The notes below the pieces were generated by a model. The model was not told the origin of the DNA, ran no database searches, and saw only the letters and a list, made by a program, of their open reading frames with translations. Below, one piece after another: positions 51,146 through 60,039 of a DNA stretch of 64,000 nucleotides. The DNA lies in contig JAVKBW010000016.1 of assembly GCA_040222995.1 (NCBI GenBank), positions 434,001 to 498,000 of the forward strand. The letters are read 5' to 3'. Source of the DNA: JAVKBW01 sp040222995. Lineage in GTDB: Bacteria > Pseudomonadota > Alphaproteobacteria > UBA8366 > Aestuariispiraceae. The position numbers and the translations under genes were made by a program. Position 1 is the first letter of the stretch, and each line of letters begins with the position of its first letter.

Positions 51146-52606
51146 ATGGATACCACCAGCACGAAACGGCCGATCATTCATGAAACGATGCGGATCGGCG
51201 GAGAAAAGGTCGACACGACCGACCGCGTGGAAGTGCGCTACCCCTATACGAATGAGGTGATTGGCACCGTGCCTGCCGGTACGGCGGCGCATGCGGCGCG
51301 CGCCTTCGATATTGCCGCGACCTACAAGCCGAAGCTCAGCCGATACGAACGGCAGCAGATTCTTTTCCGCGCGGCGGAGCTGATCCGCTCGCGTCGCGAA
51401 AGCCTCGCCGAGGTGCTGACGCTGGAACTGGGTATCTGCAATCAGCACGCGCTGTATGAAACGGGCCGGGCCTATGACGTGTTCACATTGGCCGGTCAGT
51501 TGGCGATCCTTGATGACGGGCAGATATTTTCCTGCGATCTGACGCCACAGGGCAAGGAGCGGAAAATCTATACGAAGCGCGAACCGCTGAACGCCATTTC
51601 GGCGATCACGCCGTTCAACCATCCGCTCAACATGGTTTCCCACAAGATCGCGCCGTCCATCGCCACCAACAACTGCATGGTCTGCAAGCCGACTGAATTA
51701 ACCCCGCTGACGGCCATTTCGCTCGCCGACATTCTCTATGAAGCGGGCCTACCGCCGGAAATGTTCCAGATCGTCACCGGCATGCCGCAGGATATCGGCG
51801 ACGAGATGATCACCAACGAAAACATCGATATCATCACCTTCACCGGCGGGGTCAAGGTTGGAAAGATGATCGCTGAAAAGGCCGGCTACAAAAGGGCGGC
51901 GCTTGAACTGGGCGGTAACGACCCGTTGATCGTGTTGAACGATCTGTCTGATACCGATCTGGAAAAGGTCGCGACCATCGCCGTCGCCGGGGCGACCGGC
52001 AATTCCGGCCAGCGCTGCACGGCGATCAAGCGTATCCTGGTTCAGGAAGACGTTGCGGAACGGTTCGTGCCGCTGGTGCTGGAACGGGCGAAAAAGATAA
52101 AATTCGGCGATCCGCAGGATCCGGAAACCCAGCTTGGCTGCGTGATTCACGCAGAAGCGGCGGCGCTGTTCGAATCGCGCGTTTACGATGCGGAAAAGCA
52201 GGGCGCGAAGGTGCTTTACGATCCGGGCCGCAAGGGGGCGCTGTTGCCGCCGATTGTCGTCGACCACGTGCCGCATGAATCGGAACTGGTTTACGAGGAA
52301 ACCTTCGGCCCGATCGTGCCGATCGTGCGGGTGCCGAACGATGACGAACAGGTCATGGCGATCTCGAATTCCACGCCGTTCGGCCTGTCCGCCGGCGTCT
52401 GCACAAACCGTCTCGACCGCATCACCGCGTTCATCGACGGGCTTGATGTCGGAACGGTCAATATCTGGGAACAGCCGGGTTACCGGATCGAGATGTCGCC
52501 CTTCGGCGGTGTGAAGGATTCCGGCAACGGCGTGAAGGAAGGCGTTCTGGAAGCGATGAAGTTTTTTACCAATGTGAAGACCTATTCGCTGCCGTGGCCG
52601 GTCTGA
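51146..52606 (+). CDS. phnY: phosphonoacetaldehyde dehydrogenase
   Basis: 486 residues, aldehyde dehydrogenase superfamily. NAD-binding ITPFNHPLNMVSHKIAPSIA, catalytic Glu in ALELGGNDPLIVL, catalytic Cys in GNSGQRCTAIKRIL, and the C-terminal EMSPFGGVKDSGNGVKEG. Located 11 bases behind phnA, it oxidises phosphonoacetaldehyde to phosphonoacetate with NAD. Confidence 0.9.
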   Translation: MDTTSTKRPIIHETMRIGGEKVDTTDRVEVRYPYTNEVIGTVPAGTAAHAARAFDIAATYKPKLSRYERQQILFRAAELIRSRRESLAEVLTLELGICNQHALYETGRAYDVFTLAGQLAILDDGQIFSCDLTPQGKERKIYTKREPLNAISAITPFNHPLNMVSHKIAPSIATNNCMVCKPTELTPLTAISLADILYEAGLPPEMFQIVTGMPQDIGDEMITNENIDIITFTGGVKVGKMIAEKAGYKRAALELGGNDPLIVLNDLSDTDLEKVATIAVAGATGNSGQRCTAIKRILVQEDVAERFVPLVLERAKKIKFGDPQDPETQLGCVIHAEAAALFESRVYDAEKQGAKVLYDPGRKGALLPPIVVDHVPHESELVYEETFGPIVPIVRVPNDDEQVMAISNSTPFGLSAGVCTNRLDRITAFIDGLDVGTVNIWEQPGYRIEMSPFGGVKDSGNGVKEGVLEAMKFFTNVKTYSLPWPV

Positions 52607-52744
52607 ACGGCTATCCCGCGAGTTAGCGCCCGGCAGGCTTGATTTCCTCTGAAATGGGGGCAGACTGGAATTGTATCGGCGCCTTAGCGCTGGTAGGTGG
52701 TTGATGCGATCCAGTCTCCGTGCATTTCAGAAGGGCCTTATACC

Positions 52745-53968
52745 GTGACCGATCCTTTCATCATTATCGGGGCGAGCCATGCCGGTGTCTCGCTGGCGGG
52801 AACCCTCCGCAAGAAAGGCTGGACCGACGGCATTGTCATGCTCGAAAAACAATCGGGCACACCGATCCAGCGTCCACCGCTTTCCAAATCCGCGTTAAAG
52901 GACGACTGGCCGGAAGACCGGAACTACATCCAGTCGGCTGACTGGTACGGAAAACACGATATCGACCTCAGGACCGGGGTTACGGTAACCGGAATCGATC
53001 CGCTGAACCGCACCGTTACGACGGATAACGGCGAAAGCCTTCTGTTCTCAAGACTGGCTCTGGCGACGGGGGCCAGTCCGCGGCGTCTGAACTGTCCCGG
53101 CCATGACCTCCCGGGTATCCACTACATTCGCACTTTGGCCGACGCCTATTCTCTGCGGGACGACCTCAAATCGGCGGAGAATGTCGTCGTTGTGGGTGGC
53201 GGCTATATCGGTCTGGAAGCGGCGGCATGCATGTGCGACATGGGAAAATCCGTGACCGTCATCGAAATGGAAGACCGCCTGCTGGCCCGGGTGGCGACGC
53301 CGGAAACGTCGGCGTTTTTCGAACGTCTGCATGAAAGCCACGGCGTCAAACTGGTGAAGGGGCTGGGGACGTCGGCGCTTGAGGGGCAGGGCAGGGTTGA
53401 GCAGGTTGTTCTGACGAACGGCGACCGCATCGCGGCGGACGTCGTTGTTGTCGGCATCGGCGTTATCCCCGATCTGGACCTTCTGGAAGATCTCGGTGAA
53501 ACCAACGTTAACGGTGTCGCCGTCAGCCGGGACTGTCAGACCAAGCACCCTGAAATCTACGCCATCGGCGATATTGCGAAACTCGACTGGCCGTTCGCCT
53601 CGATGCGGGTCGAATCCATTCACAACGCACAATATACGGCCTCGCTGGCGGCCCATCACGCCCTGAATATTGAGCGGCCGGCCTACGAGACGCCGTGGTT
53701 CTGGTCCGATCAGCATGGCGGAAAGCTGCAATCCGTCGGCGTTCCGTTGGCCTGGGACGAGGTGATCTGGCGAGACGGCGAAGAACCGGAATCCGGGGCA
53801 GCCTTTTCGTTTCGAGAAGGGCAGCTTGTTTCCGTTGAGGCTTTCAATCTGGTACCGGCCTTTATGCTCGGTAAGAAACTGTTTGCCGGCCTGAGCGATG
53901 TCACCAAGGCGGAAATCGAAGATAAAAGCACCGATTTGCGCGCCTTGATGAAACGAAAACCGGCCTGA
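52745..53968 (+). CDS. FAD/NAD(P)-dependent ferredoxin reductase-type oxidoreductase
   Basis: 407 residues from GTG 52745. FAD motif IIIGASHAGVSLA, NAD motif VVVVGGGYIGLEAAACM, and the second FAD site HPEIYAIGDIAKLDWPFA. This is the putidaredoxin/rhodocoxin reductase group, which passes electrons from NADH to a [2Fe-2S] ferredoxin serving an oxygenase. No ferredoxin or oxygenase gene adjoins, so the partner must be elsewhere or the enzyme has another role. About 140 bases separate it from phnY. Confidence 0.85.
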   Translation: MTDPFIIIGASHAGVSLAGTLRKKGWTDGIVMLEKQSGTPIQRPPLSKSALKDDWPEDRNYIQSADWYGKHDIDLRTGVTVTGIDPLNRTVTTDNGESLLFSRLALATGASPRRLNCPGHDLPGIHYIRTLADAYSLRDDLKSAENVVVVGGGYIGLEAAACMCDMGKSVTVIEMEDRLLARVATPETSAFFERLHESHGVKLVKGLGTSALEGQGRVEQVVLTNGDRIAADVVVVGIGVIPDLDLLEDLGETNVNGVAVSRDCQTKHPEIYAIGDIAKLDWPFASMRVESIHNAQYTASLAAHHALNIERPAYETPWFWSDQHGGKLQSVGVPLAWDEVIWRDGEEPESGAAFSFREGQLVSVEAFNLVPAFMLGKKLFAGLSDVTKAEIEDKSTDLRALMKRKPA

Positions 53969-53985
53969 ATGACGGAAACGCTGCC

Positions 53986-55206
53986 ATGTCGCCTTCGCCG
54001 ATCATCGAAACGTCAGCGCATTCCCGGTACGACGTTGTCATCGTCGGCGGCGCGATGCTCGGCTCGTCGGTTGCATGGTTTCTGACCGACAATCCCGATT
54101 TTGATGGAACCATTCTGGTTGTGGAACGCGATTTCGACTACCGGTTCGCATCTACATCGCACACGAATAGCTGCATCCGGCAGCAGTTCTCGCAGGAAAT
54201 CAATGTCAGGATTTCCCGGTTCGGGGCGGAATTCGTGAAAAACTTCCGCTCGTTCATGGGTAATGACGAACGGGTTCCCGATCTGGTGCTGCAGCCCTTC
54301 GGCTATCTTTTCCTCGCCGACAATGAAGGCTTTGCGTCCGTCTTGCGCGAAAACCAGAAAATGCAGGCAGAGTGTGGCGCAGGGACGAAGGTTCTGTCCG
54401 TCAAAGACATCAGGCAGGCGTATCCCTTCTATGCGCTGGACGACATCATTCTCGGCAGCCACAACCCCATCGATGAAGGATACTTTGACGGCAATACGAT
54501 GTTCGACTGGTTCAAACGGTCAGCCCGGGAACGCGGGGTTGAGTATGTCCACAATGAAGTTGTCGCCATGACCCGCGACAAGTCAGGACAGCGTGTTGAA
54601 AGCGTGACGCTGAAGTCCGGCGAAACGGTCGCCTGCGGCACCGTGGTCAATGCCTCCGGCCCGCGCGCGGCGCTGACATCGCGCATGGCGGGTATCGACA
54701 TTCCGGTCGAACCCCGCAAACGCTATACCTTCGTTTTCGACGCGGAAACGCCGCTTGACCGGGACCTGCCGCTGACCATCGATCCGTCAGGCGTTCATAT
54801 GCGGACAGACGGAGCGTACTACATGGCCGGGTGTCCGCCGGACGAGGACCCGGCTGTCGACTTCACGGACTTCACCGAGGATCACAGCCTATGGGAAGAG
54901 AAGGCATGGCCCGCCATCGCGACGCGAATTCCGCAATTCGAGGCGATAAAGCTGGTGAATTCCTGGGTCGGACACTACGCCTATAATACGTTCGATCAGA
55001 ACGCGATTGTCGGGCCGCATCCGGAGGTCGGGAACTTCCTGTTCGTGAACGGGTTTTCAGGTCACGGGCTTCAACAGTCACCGGCGATGGGGCGGGGGAC
55101 GGCCGAGCTCATCGCACATGGCGGGTATCGGACGCTGGATCTGTCGCCGCTCGGTTTTTCCCGAACATTGCAGAAGAACAGCACTGTCGAAAAAGCCGTG
55201 ATCTAG
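53986..55206 (+). CDS. FAD-dependent amine oxidoreductase (DAO superfamily)
   Basis: 406 residues. FAD motif DVVIVGGAMLGSSVAWFL at residues ~14-31, VERDFDYRFASTSHTNSCIRQQF, and C-terminal FLFVNGFSGHGLQQSPAMGRG, as in sarcosine/dimethylglycine and FOXRED1-like oxidoreductases. Such flavoproteins oxidise secondary or primary amines to imines. Directly behind the AEP genes, an N-methylated AEP or other amino acid is a possible substrate; this is inference. 17 bases after the reductase gene, so probably co-transcribed. Confidence 0.85.
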   Translation: MSPSPIIETSAHSRYDVVIVGGAMLGSSVAWFLTDNPDFDGTILVVERDFDYRFASTSHTNSCIRQQFSQEINVRISRFGAEFVKNFRSFMGNDERVPDLVLQPFGYLFLADNEGFASVLRENQKMQAECGAGTKVLSVKDIRQAYPFYALDDIILGSHNPIDEGYFDGNTMFDWFKRSARERGVEYVHNEVVAMTRDKSGQRVESVTLKSGETVACGTVVNASGPRAALTSRMAGIDIPVEPRKRYTFVFDAETPLDRDLPLTIDPSGVHMRTDGAYYMAGCPPDEDPAVDFTDFTEDHSLWEEKAWPAIATRIPQFEAIKLVNSWVGHYAYNTFDQNAIVGPHPEVGNFLFVNGFSGHGLQQSPAMGRGTAELIAHGGYRTLDLSPLGFSRTLQKNSTVEKAVI

Positions 55207-55238
55207 GCTCTTCGCCGGAAAATGGGAATGACGCCGCC

Positions 55239-56462
55239 GTGACATCGTTGCAAACAGCCTCCGGCGTTCCGGCCTATACGCGCAGACAAGCGGTTCTGGT
55301 GTTGATCGGCACCATGCTTCTGTCGATGGTGCTCGGGTCCATTCACGCTTTTTCCGTATTGCTTCCGGCGATGGAGAAAACCTTCGATGCGAGCCGGACT
55401 CAGGCAAGCCTGACCTATTCCTTCGCACTCATCGCCCTTTCGCTCGCCGTGCTGTTCGGACATCGCGTCTATGGCAAGGTGTCGCCTGCGGTTTTCGTGA
55501 TGGCGACCGGTTTGATTGCGGCGGCGGGGTGTCTGGTCGCCAGCTTCGGCGGTTCGCTTGCCTTGAACTGGATCGGCTACAGCCTGTTGTTCGGGGCGGC
55601 GAACGGCCTGGGCTACGGTTATGCGCTGCAGTTTTCGGGACAAGCCGTTCCGGCGCATAACGGATTCGCCATGGGCGCGGTGACGGCGGCCTATGCCGTC
55701 GGCGCCGTCGTCGCACCGGTGCCGCTCGAACTGGCGTTGCAGGCGGGTGGCGTGACGGGCGCGCTGGAACTGATGGCGGCGGCTATATTCATCGTTGCTG
55801 CGGCAAGCGCCTTGCTTCTTGCCTGGTCCGGCGCGACCTACGGGCACGGGAGCGACAATGGCGCGGCACCGGTTGTCGAGGTGCGGTCGAAGACGGTCAT
55901 TGTCTTGTGGGTCGCCTATGCCTGCTCGGTTACGGCGGGCCTGATGGCGATCGGCCACGCTACCGGTATCGCCCGGTCATCCGGCGTCAGCGACTGGTGG
56001 GTTGTCGCCGCGCCGATTGTCATTGCGCTTTCGAACATGGTCGGCAGTATTTTCTGCGGCGTTCTGCTGGACAGGATACCGGGCCGGCCGATCCTGTGCG
56101 TCCTTGCCGTTCTGTCGTCGGGCGCCCTGTTCGCCATGGCCGCACTGGGAAGCGTCGGCGTTACGATGGCGGGACTGGCCGTCGTCGGCTTTATCTATGG
56201 CGGCACGATATCGGTCTATCCGGCGTTTATTTCCAAGTGCTTTGGCGTCGTCGCTGGCACGGTAGTCTACGGCAGGGTTTTCACGGCCTGGGCGGCGGCC
56301 GGCCTGATAGGCCCGGCCTGCGCCGGGATGTTGTTCGACCTTTACGCCGATTACCGGATCGCTCTGCTGGTGGCCGGCGGTCTAGGGCTGGGCGCGCTGG
56401 TCGTGCTAAGAATGCCGGATAGTGAAGGCGGAAACGTGAAACAAACAGTCGAAGGCGGATAA
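55239..56462 (+). CDS. MFS transporter (OxlT/monocarboxylate-like)
   Basis: 407 residues from GTG 55239, about 12 membrane helices in two halves. MFS traits: GSIHAFSVLLPAMEKTF in helix 1, YSFALIALSLAVLFG, GRPILCVLAVLSSGALF and a C-terminal half with VYGRVFTAWAAAGLIGP. The pattern resembles oxalate:formate or monocarboxylate porters. Last gene of the 52.7-56.5 kb unit; it may import the substrate or export the product of the FAD oxidoreductase. Confidence 0.85.
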   Translation: MTSLQTASGVPAYTRRQAVLVLIGTMLLSMVLGSIHAFSVLLPAMEKTFDASRTQASLTYSFALIALSLAVLFGHRVYGKVSPAVFVMATGLIAAAGCLVASFGGSLALNWIGYSLLFGAANGLGYGYALQFSGQAVPAHNGFAMGAVTAAYAVGAVVAPVPLELALQAGGVTGALELMAAAIFIVAAASALLLAWSGATYGHGSDNGAAPVVEVRSKTVIVLWVAYACSVTAGLMAIGHATGIARSSGVSDWWVVAAPIVIALSNMVGSIFCGVLLDRIPGRPILCVLAVLSSGALFAMAALGSVGVTMAGLAVVGFIYGGTISVYPAFISKCFGVVAGTVVYGRVFTAWAAAGLIGPACAGMLFDLYADYRIALLVAGGLGLGALVVLRMPDSEGGNVKQTVEGG

Positions 56463-56509
56463 AGGCGCTATAGGTCTGCTGTGTTTCGCGGATTCACCGG
56501 TATCGATCG

Positions 56510-57283
56510 TCAGCTACGGGCGCTTGCCATTGTGACGCCACCGTCGACAACAATCGTTTGCCCGGTAATGAAGGCGCCGGCGGGCGCCGCCAGGCAGACG
56601 GCTACGCCCGATATATCATCCGGTTCGCCGATCCGGCCCAGCGGGTATACGGCCTCAACCTTTTTCAGCCGTTCCGGGTCTTCCCACAACGCTCTGGCGA
56701 AATCGGTTTTCACCAGTCCGGGTGCAATGCAATTGACCCGAATGTTCTTCTTGCCCCAGCCAACGGCCAGACTGCGCGCCATCGATCCGACGGCGGCTTT
56801 CGACATCCCATACGCACCGATGTCGGCGGTGCCGCGAATACCGGCGACGCTGTGCAGCAGGATAACCGCGCCACCGCCTCGTTCCGCCATTTCGGGCAAA
56901 ATGGCCTTGCAGAGCCAGAGATTGGACTTGAGGTTGGTGTCGATGATCTTGTTGAAAGCCGGTTCCTCGACATCGGTGATCGGTCCGTAATGCGGGTTTG
57001 TCGCAGCGTTGCCGACCAGGACATCAATGCCTCCGAAGGCTTTTCTCGCTTCGCCGACCATGTGATCGATATCGGCCAGATTTGAAATATTGCAGGCAAT
57101 CGCGACCGCTTTGCCGCCAGCATTTGTGATCTCTTCGACAACCTCGTTGCAGGCTTCGATCTTGCGGCTGGTCACAACGACGCGCGCGCCAGCCTCCGCC
57201 ATGCGTATCGCGATTGCGCGCCCGATGCCTCTTGAGCCGCCGGTTACAATTGCTGTTTTGTCCTCAAGGCTGAACAGATCCAT
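56510..57283 (-). CDS. short-chain dehydrogenase/reductase
   Basis: 257 residues. Rossmann motif TGGSRGIGRA, NAG-type motif as VGNAATNPHYGP, catalytic Ser in LLHSVAGIRG and YGMSKAA (Tyr, Lys), and C-terminal ITGQTIVVDGGVTM. Classical NAD(P)-dependent SDR of the FabG/glucose-dehydrogenase-like group; the substrate is unknown. Convergent with the MFS gene. Confidence 0.88.
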   Translation of the reverse strand: MDLFSLEDKTAIVTGGSRGIGRAIAIRMAEAGARVVVTSRKIEACNEVVEEITNAGGKAVAIACNISNLADIDHMVGEARKAFGGIDVLVGNAATNPHYGPITDVEEPAFNKIIDTNLKSNLWLCKAILPEMAERGGGAVILLHSVAGIRGTADIGAYGMSKAAVGSMARSLAVGWGKKNIRVNCIAPGLVKTDFARALWEDPERLKKVEAVYPLGRIGEPDDISGVAVCLAAPAGAFITGQTIVVDGGVTMASARS

Positions 57284-57710
57284 CTTGTATCCTCGCTCCG
57301 GTATTTGCGTTGTTTCGTGGGAAGCCTAGCAATCGTTTTGTGTTCGGCAATAAAAATGCGACAATTTAGGCGAGAATACCGGTATATTAACCGAATTTTG
57401 TAAAAAGTGTTTTGCTGTGCGAAAATCTTGCTTAAACTTGGCCGTTCCGTGCAGTTCACTATTGCGGTTTCTTTTCACTTTTGGCGCAACGTCTGTAGCA
57501 TTTATGCTAACCACACAGTTTTGCAGAGCGAACGAAATGAAGGTTACGGGCGTGCCGCACGAGTGATCGCACCATAATTCGCTGCTCTTATTGAGACCGA
57601 GATCTTGATGTTTTCGTGCTTGTCGGAAGGGGTGTGTAAATGAGACCTTGGCCGACCAAGGCAAAACCCGGCCGGAAGTTACATGCGGCTTTTTTCAGGA
57701 TGCACCCAGA
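57284..57710. other. low-GC intergenic region with small palindromes
   Basis: About 430 bases markedly richer in A+T than the surroundings. ATACCGGTAT (57376-57385) is a perfect palindrome, and CCTTGG-CCGA-CCAAGG (57646-57661) is a perfect dyad about 50 bases upstream of the hydrolase start, a good operator position. Open frames here lack ribosome-binding sites and family features, so I call no gene. The composition suggests promoters for both divergent genes or recently acquired DNA. Confidence 0.4.
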
Positions 57711-58919
57711 ATGTCAGATCATCGTATGCAATGTGAATTCCCGCCGGATGCAGAACATCGGGTGACACTCGATAATTGGCGCAAACCTCCTTTCAACATT
57801 TGGTCTTTCCTGCACGTTCGTGAACTTGTTCCAACGACCGAGATACAGAATAACCCGGAGGATATATGGTCTCTGGATGAGAATCGCGCCGATATCCTTT
57901 CGCTGGACTTCCAGAATGGGTCCGAAGGGTCGCTCAGCGTTGAAAAGATGCTGAAGGAAACGCAGACAGATGGCTTTATCGTGCTGCACAGGGGAAAGAT
58001 CGTTTCCGAGTACTACGATTACGATCTCAAACCCCATGTCCCGCATATCGTGATGTCGGTTTCCAAGTCATTTTCGGCAATGCTTGCCGGTATTCTTGTG
58101 GGCAGAGGACAGTTGGATCCGGACGCGTCCGTCACCGATTACATTCCCGAGGCGGCGAGTAGCGTGTATGGCGACGCAACGGTTCGCCACGTTCTCGATA
58201 TGACGGTCGGGATTGACTTCGAGGAGGATTATCTGGCGAGCAAGGGGCCGTTCGCCCGCTATCGCCAGGCAACGCTCTGGAATCCGCAGGACAGGGAAGA
58301 ACCGGCCGTCGATTTGCGCAGTTTTCTTGTCACCATCACGGATCGTACAGGTTCGCATGGTGAAAAGTTTAAATATGTGTCACCGAATAGTGATTTACTG
58401 GGTTGGATCATCGAGAGGTCGGCTGGCCGGCGGTATGCGGACCTTCTCGGCGACCTGATCTGGAAGCCGATGGGGGCGGAATTCGGCGCCTATGTAACGA
58501 ACGATGCACTCGGCGCGCCGCGTTCCGCCGGGGGAATATGCTGTACCTTGCGAGATTTGGCGCGGTTCGGCCGGCTGATCGCCGCCGGCGGGAAACGGGA
58601 CAAAACCGGCATCATACCTGAAAGCTTTATTGAGGATACACGGCGCGGCGGCAGCAGAAGCGCATGGGAAGCAGGCGTATACGGTGCGTCAATGGTCGAC
58701 TGGCCGGTCCGTTACAGAAACCAGTGGTACTCGCTTGGCGAACCGCATTTTCCGATTGTCGCAATCGGTGTGTTTGGGCAATTGCTGTTCGTCGATCCTG
58801 AAAACGACTTTGTTATGGCGAAAGTATCATCGCAACCGGACCCGGAAAGCGATGCAAAGGACTGCATGACAATACGCGCCTGTCAGGCAATCGCCATGCA
58901 TTGTCAGACAATGTCTTAA
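57711..58919 (+). CDS. serine hydrolase of the beta-lactamase class-C fold
   Basis: 402 residues from ATG 57711 (AGGA ten bases upstream); TTG 57648 and ATG 57726 are alternatives. Active-site SxxK is in VMSVSKSFSAMLAG, the YxN-like motif in KYVSPNSDLLG, and GGICCTLRDLARFGRLI is typical of the C-terminal domain. No signal peptide, so it is probably cytosolic, like 6-aminohexanoate-dimer hydrolase or esterase EstB-type enzymes rather than a true beta-lactamase. Its substrate is likely an amide or ester. Confidence 0.83.
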   Translation: MSDHRMQCEFPPDAEHRVTLDNWRKPPFNIWSFLHVRELVPTTEIQNNPEDIWSLDENRADILSLDFQNGSEGSLSVEKMLKETQTDGFIVLHRGKIVSEYYDYDLKPHVPHIVMSVSKSFSAMLAGILVGRGQLDPDASVTDYIPEAASSVYGDATVRHVLDMTVGIDFEEDYLASKGPFARYRQATLWNPQDREEPAVDLRSFLVTITDRTGSHGEKFKYVSPNSDLLGWIIERSAGRRYADLLGDLIWKPMGAEFGAYVTNDALGAPRSAGGICCTLRDLARFGRLIAAGGKRDKTGIIPESFIEDTRRGGSRSAWEAGVYGASMVDWPVRYRNQWYSLGEPHFPIVAIGVFGQLLFVDPENDFVMAKVSSQPDPESDAKDCMTIRACQAIAMHCQTMS

Positions 58920-58962
58920 CGAAACGCCGTTCTCGGCCAACTCAAAAGCATCACCGTGTGCG

Positions 58963-59952
58963 CTAACCATACGTCCTCTCCGAAATCGGCGTGCGCTCGA
59001 TCACGTCGGTGAGCATTCCAAGGAGAATGTTTTCCGCCCTGTTTCTGATCGTATGCGGGTTCCAGACGACGTGCACATCAATCGCCGGAAGATCGTCATA
59101 GGGCGGCGTCTGCCACAGAAGTCCGTCAGCCACGTCGCGTTTGACCACATGTAATGGCAACGGCCCGATGCCAAGGCCTGCAATGATCATGCGGCGGACT
59201 TCCTCCAGATTGCTTGAGGTGCCGGTAATCTTTTCCCCAAGCTGAGACTGGGCCCGCATCAGCGTCACCGGCTTCAGAACATCCTGCAGTCGGTCCGTAT
59301 CGAAGCTGACTGTCGCATGGCCGGCAAGATCGGTGTGTTCAAGGCCGGTCCGGCCGAATAATGGATGAGGCGGCCCGCAGAACAGCCCGAAGAACTCACG
59401 ATAAAGCCGGCGGTATTCCAGTTTCGGACTGTGCGTGCGCACAAGGCAGATAGCGAACGAGGCGCGCTTGGCCGCCACGGCCCCGATCGCCTCCCCGCTC
59501 GACAGGACCTTAACCGACAGGGTCGCGGCTGGATGCGCTTCGTGAAAATCGGCAAGCACGCGGTCGAATAGCGGGCAGACCACATGGCTGGCGGCGACGA
59601 TATTGATGTGTCCGCGCACCTCATCGGTCTTTTCTCGCAGCAGCGTGGAAAGCCGCAGGATCGATCCGTTGATGTCGACTGCTTCGCGGTAGAGTAGTTC
59701 GCCTGCTTCCGTCAGGGCGTACTGTCCCGGCCCGCGCAGGATCAGTTTGCGCCCGATCCGGTCTTCAAGACGCTTCAGGGCTGTTGAGACCGAAGGTTGT
59801 TTCAGGCGCAGGCGCGTTGCCGCGTCCGTGATGGATTGCGACTCGGCCAGAACGACGAATGTCCGCAAAAGATTCCAGTCCAGCTCGCGGACAAGCCGGT
59901 CATGATCGAATCCGTCACCAGGTCCCGTATTCGGCTGCTTCATAATTTTCAT
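58963..59952 (-). CDS. LysR-family regulator of the second polyamine-type transporter
   Basis: 329 residues: winged helix with WNLLRTFVVLAESQSITDAATRL and KQPSVSTALKRLEDR preceded by a ~25-residue extension, then the effector domain. ATG 59952 or ATG 59943 could be the start. It is divergent from a PotBCDA-type operon with about 90 bases between starts, the usual arrangement of a LysR regulator and its target. Confidence 0.88.
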   Translation of the reverse strand: MKIMKQPNTGPGDGFDHDRLVRELDWNLLRTFVVLAESQSITDAATRLRLKQPSVSTALKRLEDRIGRKLILRGPGQYALTEAGELLYREAVDINGSILRLSTLLREKTDEVRGHINIVAASHVVCPLFDRVLADFHEAHPAATLSVKVLSSGEAIGAVAAKRASFAICLVRTHSPKLEYRRLYREFFGLFCGPPHPLFGRTGLEHTDLAGHATVSFDTDRLQDVLKPVTLMRAQSQLGEKITGTSSNLEEVRRMIIAGLGIGPLPLHVVKRDVADGLLWQTPPYDDLPAIDVHVVWNPHTIRNRAENILLGMLTDVIERTPISERTYG

Positions 59953-59992
59953 CTATATTGATAATTTTCATTATCTATTTGCACAATAATTA
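59942..59992. promoter_or_regulatory. divergent operator/promoter with repeated ATAATTTTCAT elements
   Basis: GATAAT-TTTC-ATTATC (59960-59975) is a perfect dyad; ATAATTTTCAT occurs twice (from 59942 and from 59961), and a third palindromic ATAATTAT lies near 59986. The cluster directly abuts the LysR start and precedes the permease gene by about 50 bases, so it is the probable LysR binding region. Confidence 0.5.
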
Positions 59993-60039
59993 TCGCCTTT
60001 GCATTGTCGTGTCGAGGGTGTTTGGGCAGGGATCAAAGC

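Noticed and set aside
47688..56494. A shared 13-base string TTTCGCGGATTCA after the AEP permease and after the MFS gene
   Set aside because: In 64 kb many 13-base matches are expected by chance, and no surrounding similarity extends it.
57326..57664. 112-residue minus-strand open frame in the low-GC region
   Set aside because: No start signal, no recognisable domain and composition like non-coding DNA.
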